A stretch of DNA of 64,000 nucleotides from an uncultured Bacteroidota bacterium. GTDB taxonomy: Bacteria; Bacteroidota; Bacteroidia; Flavobacteriales; Flavobacteriaceae. A model generated the notes under the pieces. The model ran no database searches. It had not been told where the DNA came from and worked only from the letters and a program-made list of their open reading frames with translations. The translations under genes were made by a program, and so were the position numbers. Shown in pieces: positions 52,633 to 61,865 of the stretch. Numbering within the stretch: the first letter of the stretch is position 1; each line of letters starts with the position of its first letter. The stretch lies in the NCBI GenBank assembly GCA_913062555.1, contig CAJXVU010000007.1, forward strand, positions 43,971-107,970. Direction: 5' to 3'.

Positions 52633-53733
52633 TTATAAACTTTCTTTTGATATCATTTTCAGGTCAAACGACTTATCTTCTTTATTTTCAATAACTACTA
52701 ATATATAGTCATTACTAAAGTCTGACATATGTGCAATACTCCCTACGTCAATACGCTCACGCTTAATCCCCTTTTCTTTTGATGGGAATTCTAATGATTT
52801 TGCTCCAAAAATATCATTACCCGTAAACTTAGTTATAGAGTAACGGCTATTACCTACCAAGACATTGTCTAAACCTTTATATGTATATGAAATAAGTCCT
52901 AAAGGAAGATTTCCTGCTCCTATTTCGGCTATTGTTTTACCCACCAATTTTTTATTACCATCTAATTGATTCAATTTAAAAGTAACTAATGGTGTACAGG
53001 TATATCCCGCAATAATATGCCATTCGTTATCCATTTGTTTTGGTAAAAAACGAACGATTGGCGAATGTGTCTCATTAGCCTTATGGGTAACATGATACAC
53101 TTGCACATTGGTTGTTATTATATCTTTACTAAACGGAAATGGCACTCTTCTTAAACTAGATGAAAACTCTTTATTAGATAACCCTGAAATAAGAACCTCT
53201 CCATTTACATAATGCATATCGGTTATTGTAAATCGTCTTGAAGACCATTTTTTATAAATTTTGGCATCAGCATCTGGTGCATCTTCAATTTTAGTTTTAG
53301 AAAAATTCACTTGTTCTAATGGAAACTCCTTTAAACCCTCACTACTTATTCTAAATAAAGCACTAAGTTTTTTTTCGCCTTGTTCTCTTCTCACAGCGAA
53401 AAACACATTGCCAGATTTAGGATTAACCGCCATATCTAGTATTTTAATTTCGCTCGATGACGCTCCCATTGCGGAGGCTATTTTTACATCTATCCCTTCA
53501 AGATCTACAATCGTTGAAGATTTCACCGCATCATCTTTAATATCAATTGCATAAATCATCATGCCATCGTTGTCTCCTATAAATAGTATATTGTCCGGAC
53601 CAAAAGCAATTGTTTTTATTGATATCATATCTGGATTACCAAAAGTAAATCCGTCTTTTAAACTGTTGTTTTCTTTTGCCGTAATCGTTAATGCTAGACC
53701 TAGCATTATTGCAAATAATATTTTCGTTTTCAT
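52633..53733 (-). CDS. Exported beta-propeller protein of unknown function
   Basis: 366 residues, signal peptide MKTKILFAIMLGLALTITA. Repeated propeller strands: IKTIAFGPDNILFIGDNDGMMIYAIDI, ILDMAVNPKSGNVFFAVRR, ITDMHYVNGEVLISGLSN, WHIIAGYTCTPLVTFKL and NDYILVVIENKE. The D-x-A-x-x-P and G-D-N/D-G turns resemble SMP-30/NHL-type folds. No enzyme motif is visible; the YTCTP segment is a possible heme or metal ligand region, not proven. Central gene of the operon, 25 bases before the first DJ-1 gene and 17 after DUF2911. Confidence 0.7.
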   Translation of the reverse strand: MKTKILFAIMLGLALTITAKENNSLKDGFTFGNPDMISIKTIAFGPDNILFIGDNDGMMIYAIDIKDDAVKSSTIVDLEGIDVKIASAMGASSSEIKILDMAVNPKSGNVFFAVRREQGEKKLSALFRISSEGLKEFPLEQVNFSKTKIEDAPDADAKIYKKWSSRRFTITDMHYVNGEVLISGLSNKEFSSSLRRVPFPFSKDIITTNVQVYHVTHKANETHSPIVRFLPKQMDNEWHIIAGYTCTPLVTFKLNQLDGNKKLVGKTIAEIGAGNLPLGLISYTYKGLDNVLVGNSRYSITKFTGNDIFGAKSLEFPSKEKGIKRERIDVGSIAHMSDFSNDYILVVIENKEDKSFDLKMISKESL

Positions 53734-53750
53734 TATTTTATGTATTAGTT

Positions 53751-54884
53751 TTATTTACTTTCTTTTAATTTTTTTAAAGCCAATTTATAGCTTGGTAAAT
53801 AAACCTGATGATCAGTTCTATCTGGCGTGTTCTTCAAAGCTATTTCCCAATGTTTAATTGCTTTCTTTTTATTCCCTAATGCTGTGTGAACTTTTGCAAA
53901 ATTTACATTTATCATAACAATTTCTTCTGGGAACTTTTTAGCATTAAAAGTGTATAGCTTTAAGGCCTCTTTGTTTTTGTTATTTGACAATAATCTTCTT
54001 CCTTCATTAGAAATCTCTTTTGCCGTTGCCGTTTTAAGCGCTTTTTCTCTTAGTAATTTTGCTTCTTCATTTCTGCCTAACTTTTCTAAGACCTTTGCTT
54101 TCGCAGAAAATGTTCCGTAATTTTTATTACCAAACCATTGTCTATTAATTGCATAATCTGCCCAAACTAATGCTTCATCTAAATTGATATTGTTATTTAC
54201 ACAAAAGTCGATTGCTTCTATCCAATTATGATATTCAAAACCAGCGCCATTACGTAAATCACTTCGCAACTTATTTACATATAACTCATTAATATTTGGC
54301 ACCTCAATTTTTATTGGAACTGACAGGTATTCCCATTTCAACGCCATAACAGCATGATCACTTTTTCTTTCAATAAAATCATAGGTTAGCCACTCTGTAA
54401 AAGCTGTTTTAGTTGGCTTTACTCTTACTCTCAAAGCATCTTCTTTTTGATCGTAATACAAAGCCCCCCAAGAATTATAATCTTTTGAAAAGATGATGGT
54501 CCATTCATCTTTTTCAACAATCATAAACAGTCCATATTTACCCGCTGGCAAGTTTTTACCTTCTATTTTAACGTCATGGCTTACAGTAAAAACTGTGTTT
54601 GTCTGAGCCCCAGCTCTCCAAGGAATCATTTGGTTTGCAAATGTTACAAAGTGAAATCCATAAGGCACTAATTCTCCCCAAATCTTGCCTGTTCTATCTT
54701 CTCCTGACCTCGGGTTTGTTACATTTGGACTGTTGTAGGTTACGTTTACTTCTACCAAACCAATCCATTGGCTAAGGCTTACTTTTTGATTTTGGGATTC
54801 AGGAAGGGTAATTCCGTTTTGAGCATTTAAATTTAAACTACAAATCAATAACACTAGTGTTACCTTTATTATACTTAGCTTCAT
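53751..54884 (-). CDS. DUF2911 protein with TPR-like C-terminus (copy 1)
   Basis: 377 residues, signal peptide ending LNLNAQ. DUF2911 domain: IGLVEVNVTYNSPNV, ELVPYGFHFVTFANQMIPWRAGAQTNTVFTVSH, AGKYGLFMIVEKDEWTIIFSKDYNSWGALYYDQ and YDFIERKSDHAVMALKWEYLSVPI. C-terminal TPR-like helices (NLDEALVWADYAINRQW; NEEAKLLREKALKTA; NKKKAIKHWEIALKNTP). It shares the domain layout of the 48360 protein at the other end of the operon, suggesting paired, non-redundant roles. Biochemical role unknown. Confidence 0.88.
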   Translation of the reverse strand: MKLSIIKVTLVLLICSLNLNAQNGITLPESQNQKVSLSQWIGLVEVNVTYNSPNVTNPRSGEDRTGKIWGELVPYGFHFVTFANQMIPWRAGAQTNTVFTVSHDVKIEGKNLPAGKYGLFMIVEKDEWTIIFSKDYNSWGALYYDQKEDALRVRVKPTKTAFTEWLTYDFIERKSDHAVMALKWEYLSVPIKIEVPNINELYVNKLRSDLRNGAGFEYHNWIEAIDFCVNNNINLDEALVWADYAINRQWFGNKNYGTFSAKAKVLEKLGRNEEAKLLREKALKTATAKEISNEGRRLLSNNKNKEALKLYTFNAKKFPEEIVMINVNFAKVHTALGNKKKAIKHWEIALKNTPDRTDHQVYLPSYKLALKKLKESK

Positions 54885-54914
54885 TTTTAATATTTATTTT
54901 ACTTGATTAAATTT

Positions 54915-56009
54915 TTAATTTATTTTAAAAGGAATTATTACCTCTTTAATATTTTTTGGATGATCTACCATATCATTAAGATTTACATCAAACTTTCGCC
55001 TCAAACTATTTCCAGCTAAATCTTCAAGCCATGCATCTACCACAATTTTATAGTCTCCTTCTATCCAAGGTTTTTTCGGGGTGAATAACCATAAACTTTC
55101 ATGATTATTTAGCATCACTTTTCCTTTCACTTCTTTATTATTTTTATTAACAATAATGAGAGAAGTTTGCATTAAACCAGCATCCATAGATTCGTTAAAA
55201 TTTATGATTATTGGGTTCTTAGTAACTTGTTCTGGAATTGTAATCTTCCAATTATTTTTATTAGGTGCGATTCTATCTACGGCTATGACTTCAAATATTT
55301 TTTCATAGCTGGTCGTAAGTTGAGTTCCATTAACATCCAACCAATCTTTATCAATTACTAGTTTATAGTTTTGGCCCTCAACAAGTGGAAGTCCGAGCTG
55401 TAGGTTTGGCTGAATCCCTCTTTTTATTCGGCCCGGATCAAATAACACTGTCAATCTCTTTTTATCAATATCCCAAAGCTCATCTGCCATAATTAAAAAA
55501 GCATCTTCTTCTAATTTTCCTTCCGACAAATTATAGAGTCGGATATAATCAAAAGCATTTCCAGTTTTCATGGGTTTAGAGAACTCTATATAGAATTTAA
55601 GTTGATTCATAGGAAGCCTACTGGTTGTTGGATAAACAGTTTTAACATATGCCGTAGGTTTTAGATCTAACTTAGGAATAGTAAGAACAAATCTGTATTC
55701 ATTTTTTAACCCTGCTGAAGCACTATTTAAACTTACAATAACTGTATAAGAAGCCCCAACAGAAAATCCATATTTCGATTTGTAATATATTTGAGAATTA
55801 ATCTGCTCCAAACTGCCTATAACTTGGGGTATCTTCGGGCTAGCAGAAACTTCTCCATAGTAAACAGACACATCATAATTAGATTCCGCTTCATTTGAAG
55901 CTACTCCATTGATGACAATGACATCCATTTCTGAATTGTATGATACGGTTATATCTTCAGAAGGGGGTGTCCAAAAAAGAGTATATAATATTGTTATTAG
56001 ATAAAACAC
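54915..56009 (-). CDS. Exported Ig-like (SbsA/Big_5-type) protein
   Basis: 364 residues with two or three bacterial Ig-like domains. The Big_5 pattern is clear in LKFYIEFSKPMKTGN...LYNLSEGK and IIINFNESMDAGLMQTSLIIVNKNNKEVKGKVML; segments such as YKLVIDKDWLDVNG and YKIVVDAWLEDLAGNSLRRKF close the domains. The start is GTG (56009), giving a hydrophobic N-terminus without basic residues; an out-of-frame ATG lies 5 bases upstream, so the true signal peptide may be altered. First structural gene of the operon, right behind an inverted repeat and a -7 box. Presumably a surface or periplasmic scaffold. Confidence 0.7.
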   Translation of the reverse strand: MFYLITILYTLFWTPPSEDITVSYNSEMDVIVINGVASNEAESNYDVSVYYGEVSASPKIPQVIGSLEQINSQIYYKSKYGFSVGASYTVIVSLNSASAGLKNEYRFVLTIPKLDLKPTAYVKTVYPTTSRLPMNQLKFYIEFSKPMKTGNAFDYIRLYNLSEGKLEEDAFLIMADELWDIDKKRLTVLFDPGRIKRGIQPNLQLGLPLVEGQNYKLVIDKDWLDVNGTQLTTSYEKIFEVIAVDRIAPNKNNWKITIPEQVTKNPIIINFNESMDAGLMQTSLIIVNKNNKEVKGKVMLNNHESLWLFTPKKPWIEGDYKIVVDAWLEDLAGNSLRRKFDVNLNDMVDHPKNIKEVIIPFKIN

Positions 56010-56013
56010 AGCA

Positions 56014-56034
56014 TAGCTTTAATATTTAAAGCTA
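56014..56034. promoter_or_regulatory. 21-bp inverted repeat at the predicted transcript start of the DJ-1/DUF2911 operon
   Basis: TAGCTTTAA-TAT-TTAAAGCTA, perfect 9-bp arms. It begins one base past the -7 box (56035-56042, minus strand) and ends 4 bases before the GTG start of the first structural gene. It could be an operator or a 5'-leader hairpin. Confidence 0.55.
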
Positions 56035-56042
56035 CAAAGGTA
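56035..56042 (-). promoter_or_regulatory. -7 box TACCTTTG of the DJ-1/DUF2911 operon
   Basis: An exact TAnnTTTG match on the minus strand, 25 bases before the GTG at 56009. A TTG lies 26 bases farther upstream, beyond usual spacing. It lies in the 83-base gap after the regulator gene, so the structural genes can be transcribed separately from the regulator. Confidence 0.5.
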
Positions 56043-56092
56043 TGCCTCATTGTTATTTAGAAAAAGGACAACTAAGCGCAGAATTAGGACAT

Positions 56093-57052
56093 TTATTTTA
56101 TATCCTTTAAATCTACGGGAATAATACCTTCGTATTTTTTAAGTAGTGTTCTGAGTTGATTCGTACTTTTAAGACCGCACTTTTGAGCGACATACTCCAT
56201 TGTATAGCCTTCGGCTATTAACTTAACGGATTGTTCTACCCTCAACTTTGCTAGGTAGTCCCCAATAGTAATCCCTGCCGTTTTTTTAAACTGACGGGTG
56301 AGATTTCTTGCACTCATACTAACGCTATGTGCAATATCTTCAATAGTAAAAGCATTTTCCAAATTACTTGCTATAAAATCTTGTGCGCTATGAACTCTAG
56401 TATCTAAGTGATTTCTATACTGTAGAAAGATACTCAATTGTGGATCAGACTCACCACGCCTAAAGTACATCACAACTTCTTTAGCCACCTCAATTGCAAA
56501 TTTAATTCCGTATTCTTTCTCTACTAAATACAAACATAAATCTATACCAGAAAGCATTCCTGCACTGGTATAAATACGCTCGTTTTCAACAAATAATCTG
56601 TTCTTTAATAATTCTGTATCGGGAAATTTATGTTCAAATATGTCAAAAGCTTTCCAATGCGTCGTTGCTTTTTTTCCTTTGAGTAATCCTGCATCGGCAA
56701 GTAAAAAAGCCCCTGTACATACAGAAACCATGGTTGCACCATTTGTATATTGCGCATTTAGCCAAGCATAAAAATCTTTACTTTCTCTTTTAAATTTAGA
56801 ATCTATTAATAACGGAAATTCTATACCTGGGATTACTACAAAATCATCTTCTGTGAGTTCAAATTCCTTATATGGTGTTAATTTAGAAAAACCGATACCT
56901 ATGGCACTGTCTAATTCATTCTCTAAAGTACTGGATACAAAATGAAGATTGATATCTGCACCATTATCTTTAGCTTCATAAAATAATTGGGCAGGACCGA
57001 GACTATCCAATGGATGTGTTTGTGGTACAATTATGAAATAGATATTCTTCAT
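56093..57052 (-). CDS. GlxA-type transcriptional regulator (DJ-1/PfpI + AraC helix-turn-helix)
   Basis: 319 residues, cytoplasmic. An N-terminal DJ-1 domain (residues 1-190) has the nucleophile-position Cys112 in VSVCTGAFLLADAGLLKGKKATTHWKAF. Then comes an AraC-type double helix-turn-helix (about residues 225-310: FTIEDIAHSVSMSARNLTRQFKKTAGITIGDYLAKLRVEQSVKLI, VAQKCGLKSTNQLRTLLKKY). It lies upstream of, and in the same direction as, an operon whose two enzymes share its DJ-1 fold. The natural hypothesis is that it senses the same small molecule those enzymes handle and activates the operon. Confidence 0.92.
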   Translation of the reverse strand: MKNIYFIIVPQTHPLDSLGPAQLFYEAKDNGADINLHFVSSTLENELDSAIGIGFSKLTPYKEFELTEDDFVVIPGIEFPLLIDSKFKRESKDFYAWLNAQYTNGATMVSVCTGAFLLADAGLLKGKKATTHWKAFDIFEHKFPDTELLKNRLFVENERIYTSAGMLSGIDLCLYLVEKEYGIKFAIEVAKEVVMYFRRGESDPQLSIFLQYRNHLDTRVHSAQDFIASNLENAFTIEDIAHSVSMSARNLTRQFKKTAGITIGDYLAKLRVEQSVKLIAEGYTMEYVAQKCGLKSTNQLRTLLKKYEGIIPVDLKDIK

Positions 57053-57206
57053 AAATTAAAAATTTGCAGTATATTCATTCTCAAAAAAATGCCGCATAAA
57101 AGCTATTTATTTACTGTGTAAATATAATTGATTTGACACGGGTGTTTTATTTAGCATCGTTAATTATTACCTAAAAGTACATTGTAATATAATAGAGATT
57201 AAAACT

Positions 57207-57773
57207 ATGAATGACAAACCAGAACTTTTTTTTGCACGTGACGTGGAATGGTACGAATGGTTATCACAAAACCATGACAACTCAGGTGGTATCTACTTAA
57301 TTTTTTACAAGTTAGAACTAAATGTACCTACTATGCGTTGGGAAGAAGCCGTAAAAGTGGCACTATGTTTTGGCTGGATTGACTCCACAGTAAAAAGTTT
57401 GGGTGATGGCAAACGGCGTCAATATTTCTGTGCTCGTAATCCCAAAAGCGTTTGGAGTGCCTTAAATAAAAGGTATATAATTCAGTTATTAGAAGACAAT
57501 TTAATGCAAGAAAGTGGCTTAGCAAAAATTGAAATAGCCAAACAAAATGGCATGTGGACTGCATTAGATGATGTTGAAAACGAAGTTATTTCCAAAGATT
57601 TACAAAAGGCTTTTAAGGCAAATCCCACTGCTCATAAAAATTATAAAGCGTTCGCTCCTAGTTATAGAAAATCATACCTGTATTGGTTGAACCAAGCAAA
57701 ACGAGAAGCAACAAGGCAGAACCGAATAGAAAAAATTATTGAATTTTGTAGTGCAAATAAAAAAACTCGATAA
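57207..57773 (+). CDS. YdeI/OmpD-associated family protein
   Basis: 188 residues without signal peptide. It starts ELFFARDVEWYEWLSQNHDNSGGIYLIFYK and contains VPTMRWEEAVKVALCFGWIDSTVKSL, RQYFCARNPKSVWSALNKR, and the C-terminal OmdA-like region FKANPTAHKNYKAFAPSYRKSYLYWLNQAKREATRQNRIEKII. This matches the YdeI-type family linked to bacteriocin and peptide protection in some enterobacteria; the molecular role is not established. Divergent from the GlxA-type regulator with 154 bases between start codons. Confidence 0.87.
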   Translation: MNDKPELFFARDVEWYEWLSQNHDNSGGIYLIFYKLELNVPTMRWEEAVKVALCFGWIDSTVKSLGDGKRRQYFCARNPKSVWSALNKRYIIQLLEDNLMQESGLAKIEIAKQNGMWTALDDVENEVISKDLQKAFKANPTAHKNYKAFAPSYRKSYLYWLNQAKREATRQNRIEKIIEFCSANKKTR

Positions 57774-57823
57774 ATTAGTTAACAACGCTTTAAGAAATAT
57801 TTCGCTTAAATTTCATATTTTGG

Positions 57824-58405
57824 GTGCCTAAACTAACCCATGGTAAATTGAATAATAAAGTAAAAAAATTAGCAAAAGATACGCGCCAATATAGAAAGCT
57901 GCATAAGTTTATTGCCGTCCCTATGGTTTTCTTTATGCTTTTATTAGGTGTTACCGGTCTCTTGCTAACCTGGAAAGCGGAGTTAAAACTGCAACCACCT
58001 TCTCAACAAACTGAGATTTCTACTCAATCTTTAATTTCGCTTGCCGTTATTGAGAAGAATGCCATTGATTATGTTGAGGCCATGCAATTATCTTCATCCA
58101 TTAATAGAATTGACTATCGCCCTTCAAAAGGAATTGCAAAAGTGCGTTTTGAAGAACATTTTACAGAATTGCAAATTAATTGTTATACCGGTGAAATTAT
58201 TGCCGCCGAACAACGTACCGACAACATCATCGAAATGATACATGATGGTTCTATTTTAGATTATCTATTCAAAAATAAATCAGATAGTGTTAAACTATTA
58301 TATTCTTCAACGACTTCAATAGGGCTAATTTTATTGGCGTTTAGCGGTTTTTGGCTATGGTTAAAACCTAAGCAAATAAAAAGCTATAAAACTAAAAAGC
58401 ATTAA
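57824..58405 (+). CDS. PepSY-type membrane protein
   Basis: About 193 residues with two transmembrane helices: residues 31-50 (AVPMVFFMLLLGVTGLLLTW) and about 160-178 (TTSIGLILLAFSGFWLWL). Between them lies a periplasmic PepSY-like segment with the pattern IDYRPSKGIAKVRFEEHFTELQINCYTGEIIAAEQR. The W-K-A/W-L-W ends and the HDGSILDYL stretch resemble PepSY-associated TM proteins, often involved in iron or redox uptake systems. The only strong start is GTG 57824; TTG 57848 is an alternative. No iron-uptake gene is adjacent, so the role is open. Confidence 0.78.
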   Translation: MPKLTHGKLNNKVKKLAKDTRQYRKLHKFIAVPMVFFMLLLGVTGLLLTWKAELKLQPPSQQTEISTQSLISLAVIEKNAIDYVEAMQLSSSINRIDYRPSKGIAKVRFEEHFTELQINCYTGEIIAAEQRTDNIIEMIHDGSILDYLFKNKSDSVKLLYSSTTSIGLILLAFSGFWLWLKPKQIKSYKTKKH

Positions 58406-58475
58406 CATCTCATTAAGAAAAAAATAAGGGCTTTTCATTAACTTTAACCATTCGATTAACTAACTAAAAAATCAA

Positions 58476-61400
58476 ATGAAAAAAGTTATCACTCTTGTAA
58501 TGCTGTTTTGCATTACCTTGCTTTCTGCACAGGAATTCTCGATGGACTTAGTAAAAAACATGAAACCTCGTAGCATTGGACCTGGTGGCATGTCTGGTCG
58601 TGTCACAGCAATTGATGTTGTACTCGACAATCCAGATATTATGTATGTTGGGACTGCCTCTGGTGGATTATGGAAATCTACTTCTGGAGGTATTAAATGG
58701 AATCCAATTTTTGAAAAAGAAGTTACTGCTTCAATTGGAGCTGTTGCAATTCAGCAATCAAACCCAAGCGTTATTTGGGTGGGGACTGGTGAAGGAAACC
58801 CTAGAAATAGTTTAAATGGTGGTTATGGTGTTTTCAAATCTCTAGATGGCGGTAAAAACTGGACCTCTATGGGTCTGGAAAATACAAGACATATTCACCG
58901 TGTTATTATTGACCCAACCAACCCTGATATAGTTTATGTCGCGGCAATAGGATCACCTTGGGGTGAGCATCCCGAGCGTGGTGTTTATAAAACCGAAGAT
59001 GGAGGGATAACCTGGCAACATATTTTAGCTGCTAATAACAAAACAGGAGCTGCCGACTTGGTAATGGATCCAAAAAACCCTAATAAGCTTATTGCTGCTA
59101 TGTGGGAACATAAAAGAGACCCGTGGTTTTTTAATTCTGGTGGTGAAGGATCTGGAATGCACATTACCCATGATGGTGGGAAAACTTGGAAAAAATTATC
59201 GGACAAAGAAGGACTGCCTAAAGGAGATTTAGGGAGAATTGGCCTTGCCATTGCTCCTAATAAACCAAATATTATTTATGCCTTAATTGAATCTAAAAAG
59301 AATGCACTTTACAAAAGTGTTGATGGTGGATTTAAATGGCGTAAAATAAATGATAATTCTAGTGGTAGAGGTTCTGGCGGAATAGGAAACAGACCTTTTT
59401 ATTATTCTGATATCCGTGTAGATCCGGATAATGAAAATCGTATATTCTCAGTATTCACTTATGTAAATGTGAGTGAAGATGGCGGAAAAAGTTTCTCTCA
59501 GTTAATGCCTGCCTATGGTGTTAGCAATGGTGTACACCCTGATCATCACGCTTGGTGGATTCATCCTAATAATGGTCAATTTATGATTGACGGTAACGAT
59601 GGTGGAATGAACATTACAAAAGATGGTGGTAAAACATGGCGTTTTATTGGAAACTTACCAGTGGCACAATTTTATCATATAAATGTTGATAATGAATATC
59701 CATATAATGTTTATGGTGGGATGCAAGATAATGGATCATGGAGAGGTCCCGCATATGTTTGGAGAGCACAAGGTATTCGTAATTCATATTGGCAAGAGAT
59801 TTCTTTTGGTGATGGCTTTGATGTTGTACCAGATAAAGACGATTCTCGCTATGGATGGACTATGAGTCAACAAGGGTCGGTGAGTAGATACGACTGGCAA
59901 ACAGGTAATAATTATAGTGTAAGACCAACACACCCTGAACCAGATGTAAACCTGCGATTCAATTGGAATTCGGCTATAAATATTGATCCTTTTGATAATA
60001 ACACCGTTTATTTTGGAAGTCAATTTGTTCATAAATCTACAGACAAAGGTTTAACATGGACACTTATATCAGCAGATTTAACAACCAATGATCCTGAAAA
60101 ATTAAAACAACATGAAAGTGGTGGTTTATCAATGGATGCTACAGGTGCAGAAAATCATTGTACGGTATTAGTTATAGAACCTTCACCAGTTGAAAAGGAT
60201 ATGCTTTGGGCTGGTACAGATGATGGCCGTGTACATTTTACTCAAAATGGAGGTGCAACCTGGACAGATGTTTCGGCAAATATTAAAGGATTACCTGCTG
60301 GAAGTTGGATCCCGCAAATAAAAGCCTCTAACAAAAATAAAGGGGAAGCACTTTTAGTTGCTAATGATTATAGACGCTTTAACTATACACCTTATGTATA
60401 TAGAACTAAAGATTATGGCAGCACATGGACGCGTATCGTTGATGGTAATGATGTAGAAAGTTATGCCTTATCTATTGTAGAAGATCTTGAAGAACCAAAT
60501 TTAATGTTCTTAGGAACAGATGATGGTTTATATATCTCTGTAAATGCAGGGCAAAAATGGACTAAATGGACTGAAGGATTTCCAACGGTATCTGTAAAAG
60601 ATTTAGTAATTCACCCACGTGAACATGATTTGGTAATTGGTACTTTTGGTCGTGCTGCTTGGGTATTGGATGATATCCGCCCTTTGCGAGCCATCGCAAA
60701 AAATACTGGCGTATTAAATCAGAAGTTAGAATTATTTAGCCCGCCTACAGCAATTCAAGCCTCTTACAAACAACCTACGGGAAGCCGTTTTGGAGGTGAT
60801 GCGATTTTCAATGGACAAAATCGTGGTAGTGGTGCCAGATTAGCATATTATATTAAAGTTGCTGAGAAAAAGAAGGAAGAAGCTAAAACCGACGCTAAAA
60901 AGAAAAGCAAAAAAGATAAGAAAAGAGGCAAGAAAGAGCTTGATAAAAATGAGGATACAGCTAAAGAAGTTCAAGGTGACGATAAAAATGTGGTTAAATG
61001 GGATTCCATTACAATGAACATTTATGATGGAGAACGTTTAATTAGAACATTAAAACGTAAAGCTCCTAAAGAAAGTGGCGTTCATAAATGGACTTGGTAT
61101 ATGAGTGAAAAAGGTGGTGACAGACCTTCGAGAACAATTAGAAAACGTCGTGGTGAACCAGGAGGTACTGGTGTGAAGCCAGGGACTTACAAAGTAGTCA
61201 TGAGTTTTGGTGATCAAACTTCGGAAGAAATGATTACTGTAAACACAGATCCACGAATTGAAGTTTCTACTAAGGCCATTAACGACACATACAATGCCTC
61301 TAAAGAAATTCAAGGAATTAGACAAACCGCTGCTGATGCTGTAAAACAACTGGTACAAAGCAAAACAATTGCATCAGATTACAGTAAGAATTTAGCTAAA

Positions 61401-61754
61401 TTGGATAAGAAGCTATACAAAGATCAAATCAAATCTTCAAAAGACATCGTTAAAAAAATTGACGAAGTGCTAGCCCTATACTTAGGAAAAGAAGATAAAA
61501 GACAAGGTATTACAAGTGATCCTACGGTAAATATTAATCAGCGTATTGGAATAGCAGGCTATTATTCTGCCACACGACCAAACGGATTAACATCTACAGA
61601 ACGTACTTTAATTAAACATGCTAAAGATGATTTAAGAAAGGCTCTTGTTAAAACCAACAGTTTCTTTAATGACGATTGGAAACCATATCAATCTTCAATG
61701 GAAACACTTGAAACGTCACCATTTAAAGATGTAAAATCCTTTACATTGGATTAA
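58476..61754 (+). CDS. Large exported sortilin/BNR-repeat propeller protein
   Basis: 1092 residues, signal peptide MKKVITLVMLFCITLLSAQ. A VPS10/sortilin-like ten-bladed propeller fills roughly residues 25-770, with about eleven Asp-box turns such as SLDGGKNW, TEDGGITW, THDGGKTW, SVDGGFKW, TKDGGKTW and TKDYGSTW. Then follow a Lys/Glu/Asp-rich linker (about residues 800-850, EKKKEEAKTDAKKKSKKDKK), a small beta domain (ITMNIYDGERLIRTLKRKAP... GTYKVVMSFGDQ) and a helical C-terminus. These proteins are widespread in Bacteroidota and Acidobacteria and often annotated as glycosyl hydrolases, but no catalytic residues are evident. Probable ligand-binding or scaffold protein. Confidence 0.85.
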   Translation: MKKVITLVMLFCITLLSAQEFSMDLVKNMKPRSIGPGGMSGRVTAIDVVLDNPDIMYVGTASGGLWKSTSGGIKWNPIFEKEVTASIGAVAIQQSNPSVIWVGTGEGNPRNSLNGGYGVFKSLDGGKNWTSMGLENTRHIHRVIIDPTNPDIVYVAAIGSPWGEHPERGVYKTEDGGITWQHILAANNKTGAADLVMDPKNPNKLIAAMWEHKRDPWFFNSGGEGSGMHITHDGGKTWKKLSDKEGLPKGDLGRIGLAIAPNKPNIIYALIESKKNALYKSVDGGFKWRKINDNSSGRGSGGIGNRPFYYSDIRVDPDNENRIFSVFTYVNVSEDGGKSFSQLMPAYGVSNGVHPDHHAWWIHPNNGQFMIDGNDGGMNITKDGGKTWRFIGNLPVAQFYHINVDNEYPYNVYGGMQDNGSWRGPAYVWRAQGIRNSYWQEISFGDGFDVVPDKDDSRYGWTMSQQGSVSRYDWQTGNNYSVRPTHPEPDVNLRFNWNSAINIDPFDNNTVYFGSQFVHKSTDKGLTWTLISADLTTNDPEKLKQHESGGLSMDATGAENHCTVLVIEPSPVEKDMLWAGTDDGRVHFTQNGGATWTDVSANIKGLPAGSWIPQIKASNKNKGEALLVANDYRRFNYTPYVYRTKDYGSTWTRIVDGNDVESYALSIVEDLEEPNLMFLGTDDGLYISVNAGQKWTKWTEGFPTVSVKDLVIHPREHDLVIGTFGRAAWVLDDIRPLRAIAKNTGVLNQKLELFSPPTAIQASYKQPTGSRFGGDAIFNGQNRGSGARLAYYIKVAEKKKEEAKTDAKKKSKKDKKRGKKELDKNEDTAKEVQGDDKNVVKWDSITMNIYDGERLIRTLKRKAPKESGVHKWTWYMSEKGGDRPSRTIRKRRGEPGGTGVKPGTYKVVMSFGDQTSEEMITVNTDPRIEVSTKAINDTYNASKEIQGIRQTAADAVKQLVQSKTIASDYSKNLAKLDKKLYKDQIKSSKDIVKKIDEVLALYLGKEDKRQGITSDPTVNINQRIGIAGYYSATRPNGLTSTERTLIKHAKDDLRKALVKTNSFFNDDWKPYQSSMETLETSPFKDVKSFTLD

Positions 61755-61834
61755 GGAAATAAATAAATTTCTTGAATCTAACGACCATTATTCAATGGCT
61801 TAGGTGATTATTTTCAATTAAAAGTGAAATAAAT

Positions 61835-61865
61835 AAAAAAGCTCTGAAATTTCAGAGCTTTTTTT
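61835..61865 (+). terminator. Intrinsic terminator after propeller protein
   Basis: A6 + GCTCTGAAA / TTTCAGAGC + T7, arms joined without spacer. The 31-base unit is identical to the one at 63924-63954. Confidence 0.9.

Noticed and set aside
58476..61754. Sialidase or glycosyl hydrolase
   Set aside because: Asp-box repeats are present but no Arg triad or catalytic Tyr/Glu of sialidases could be located; a sortilin-like propeller fits better.
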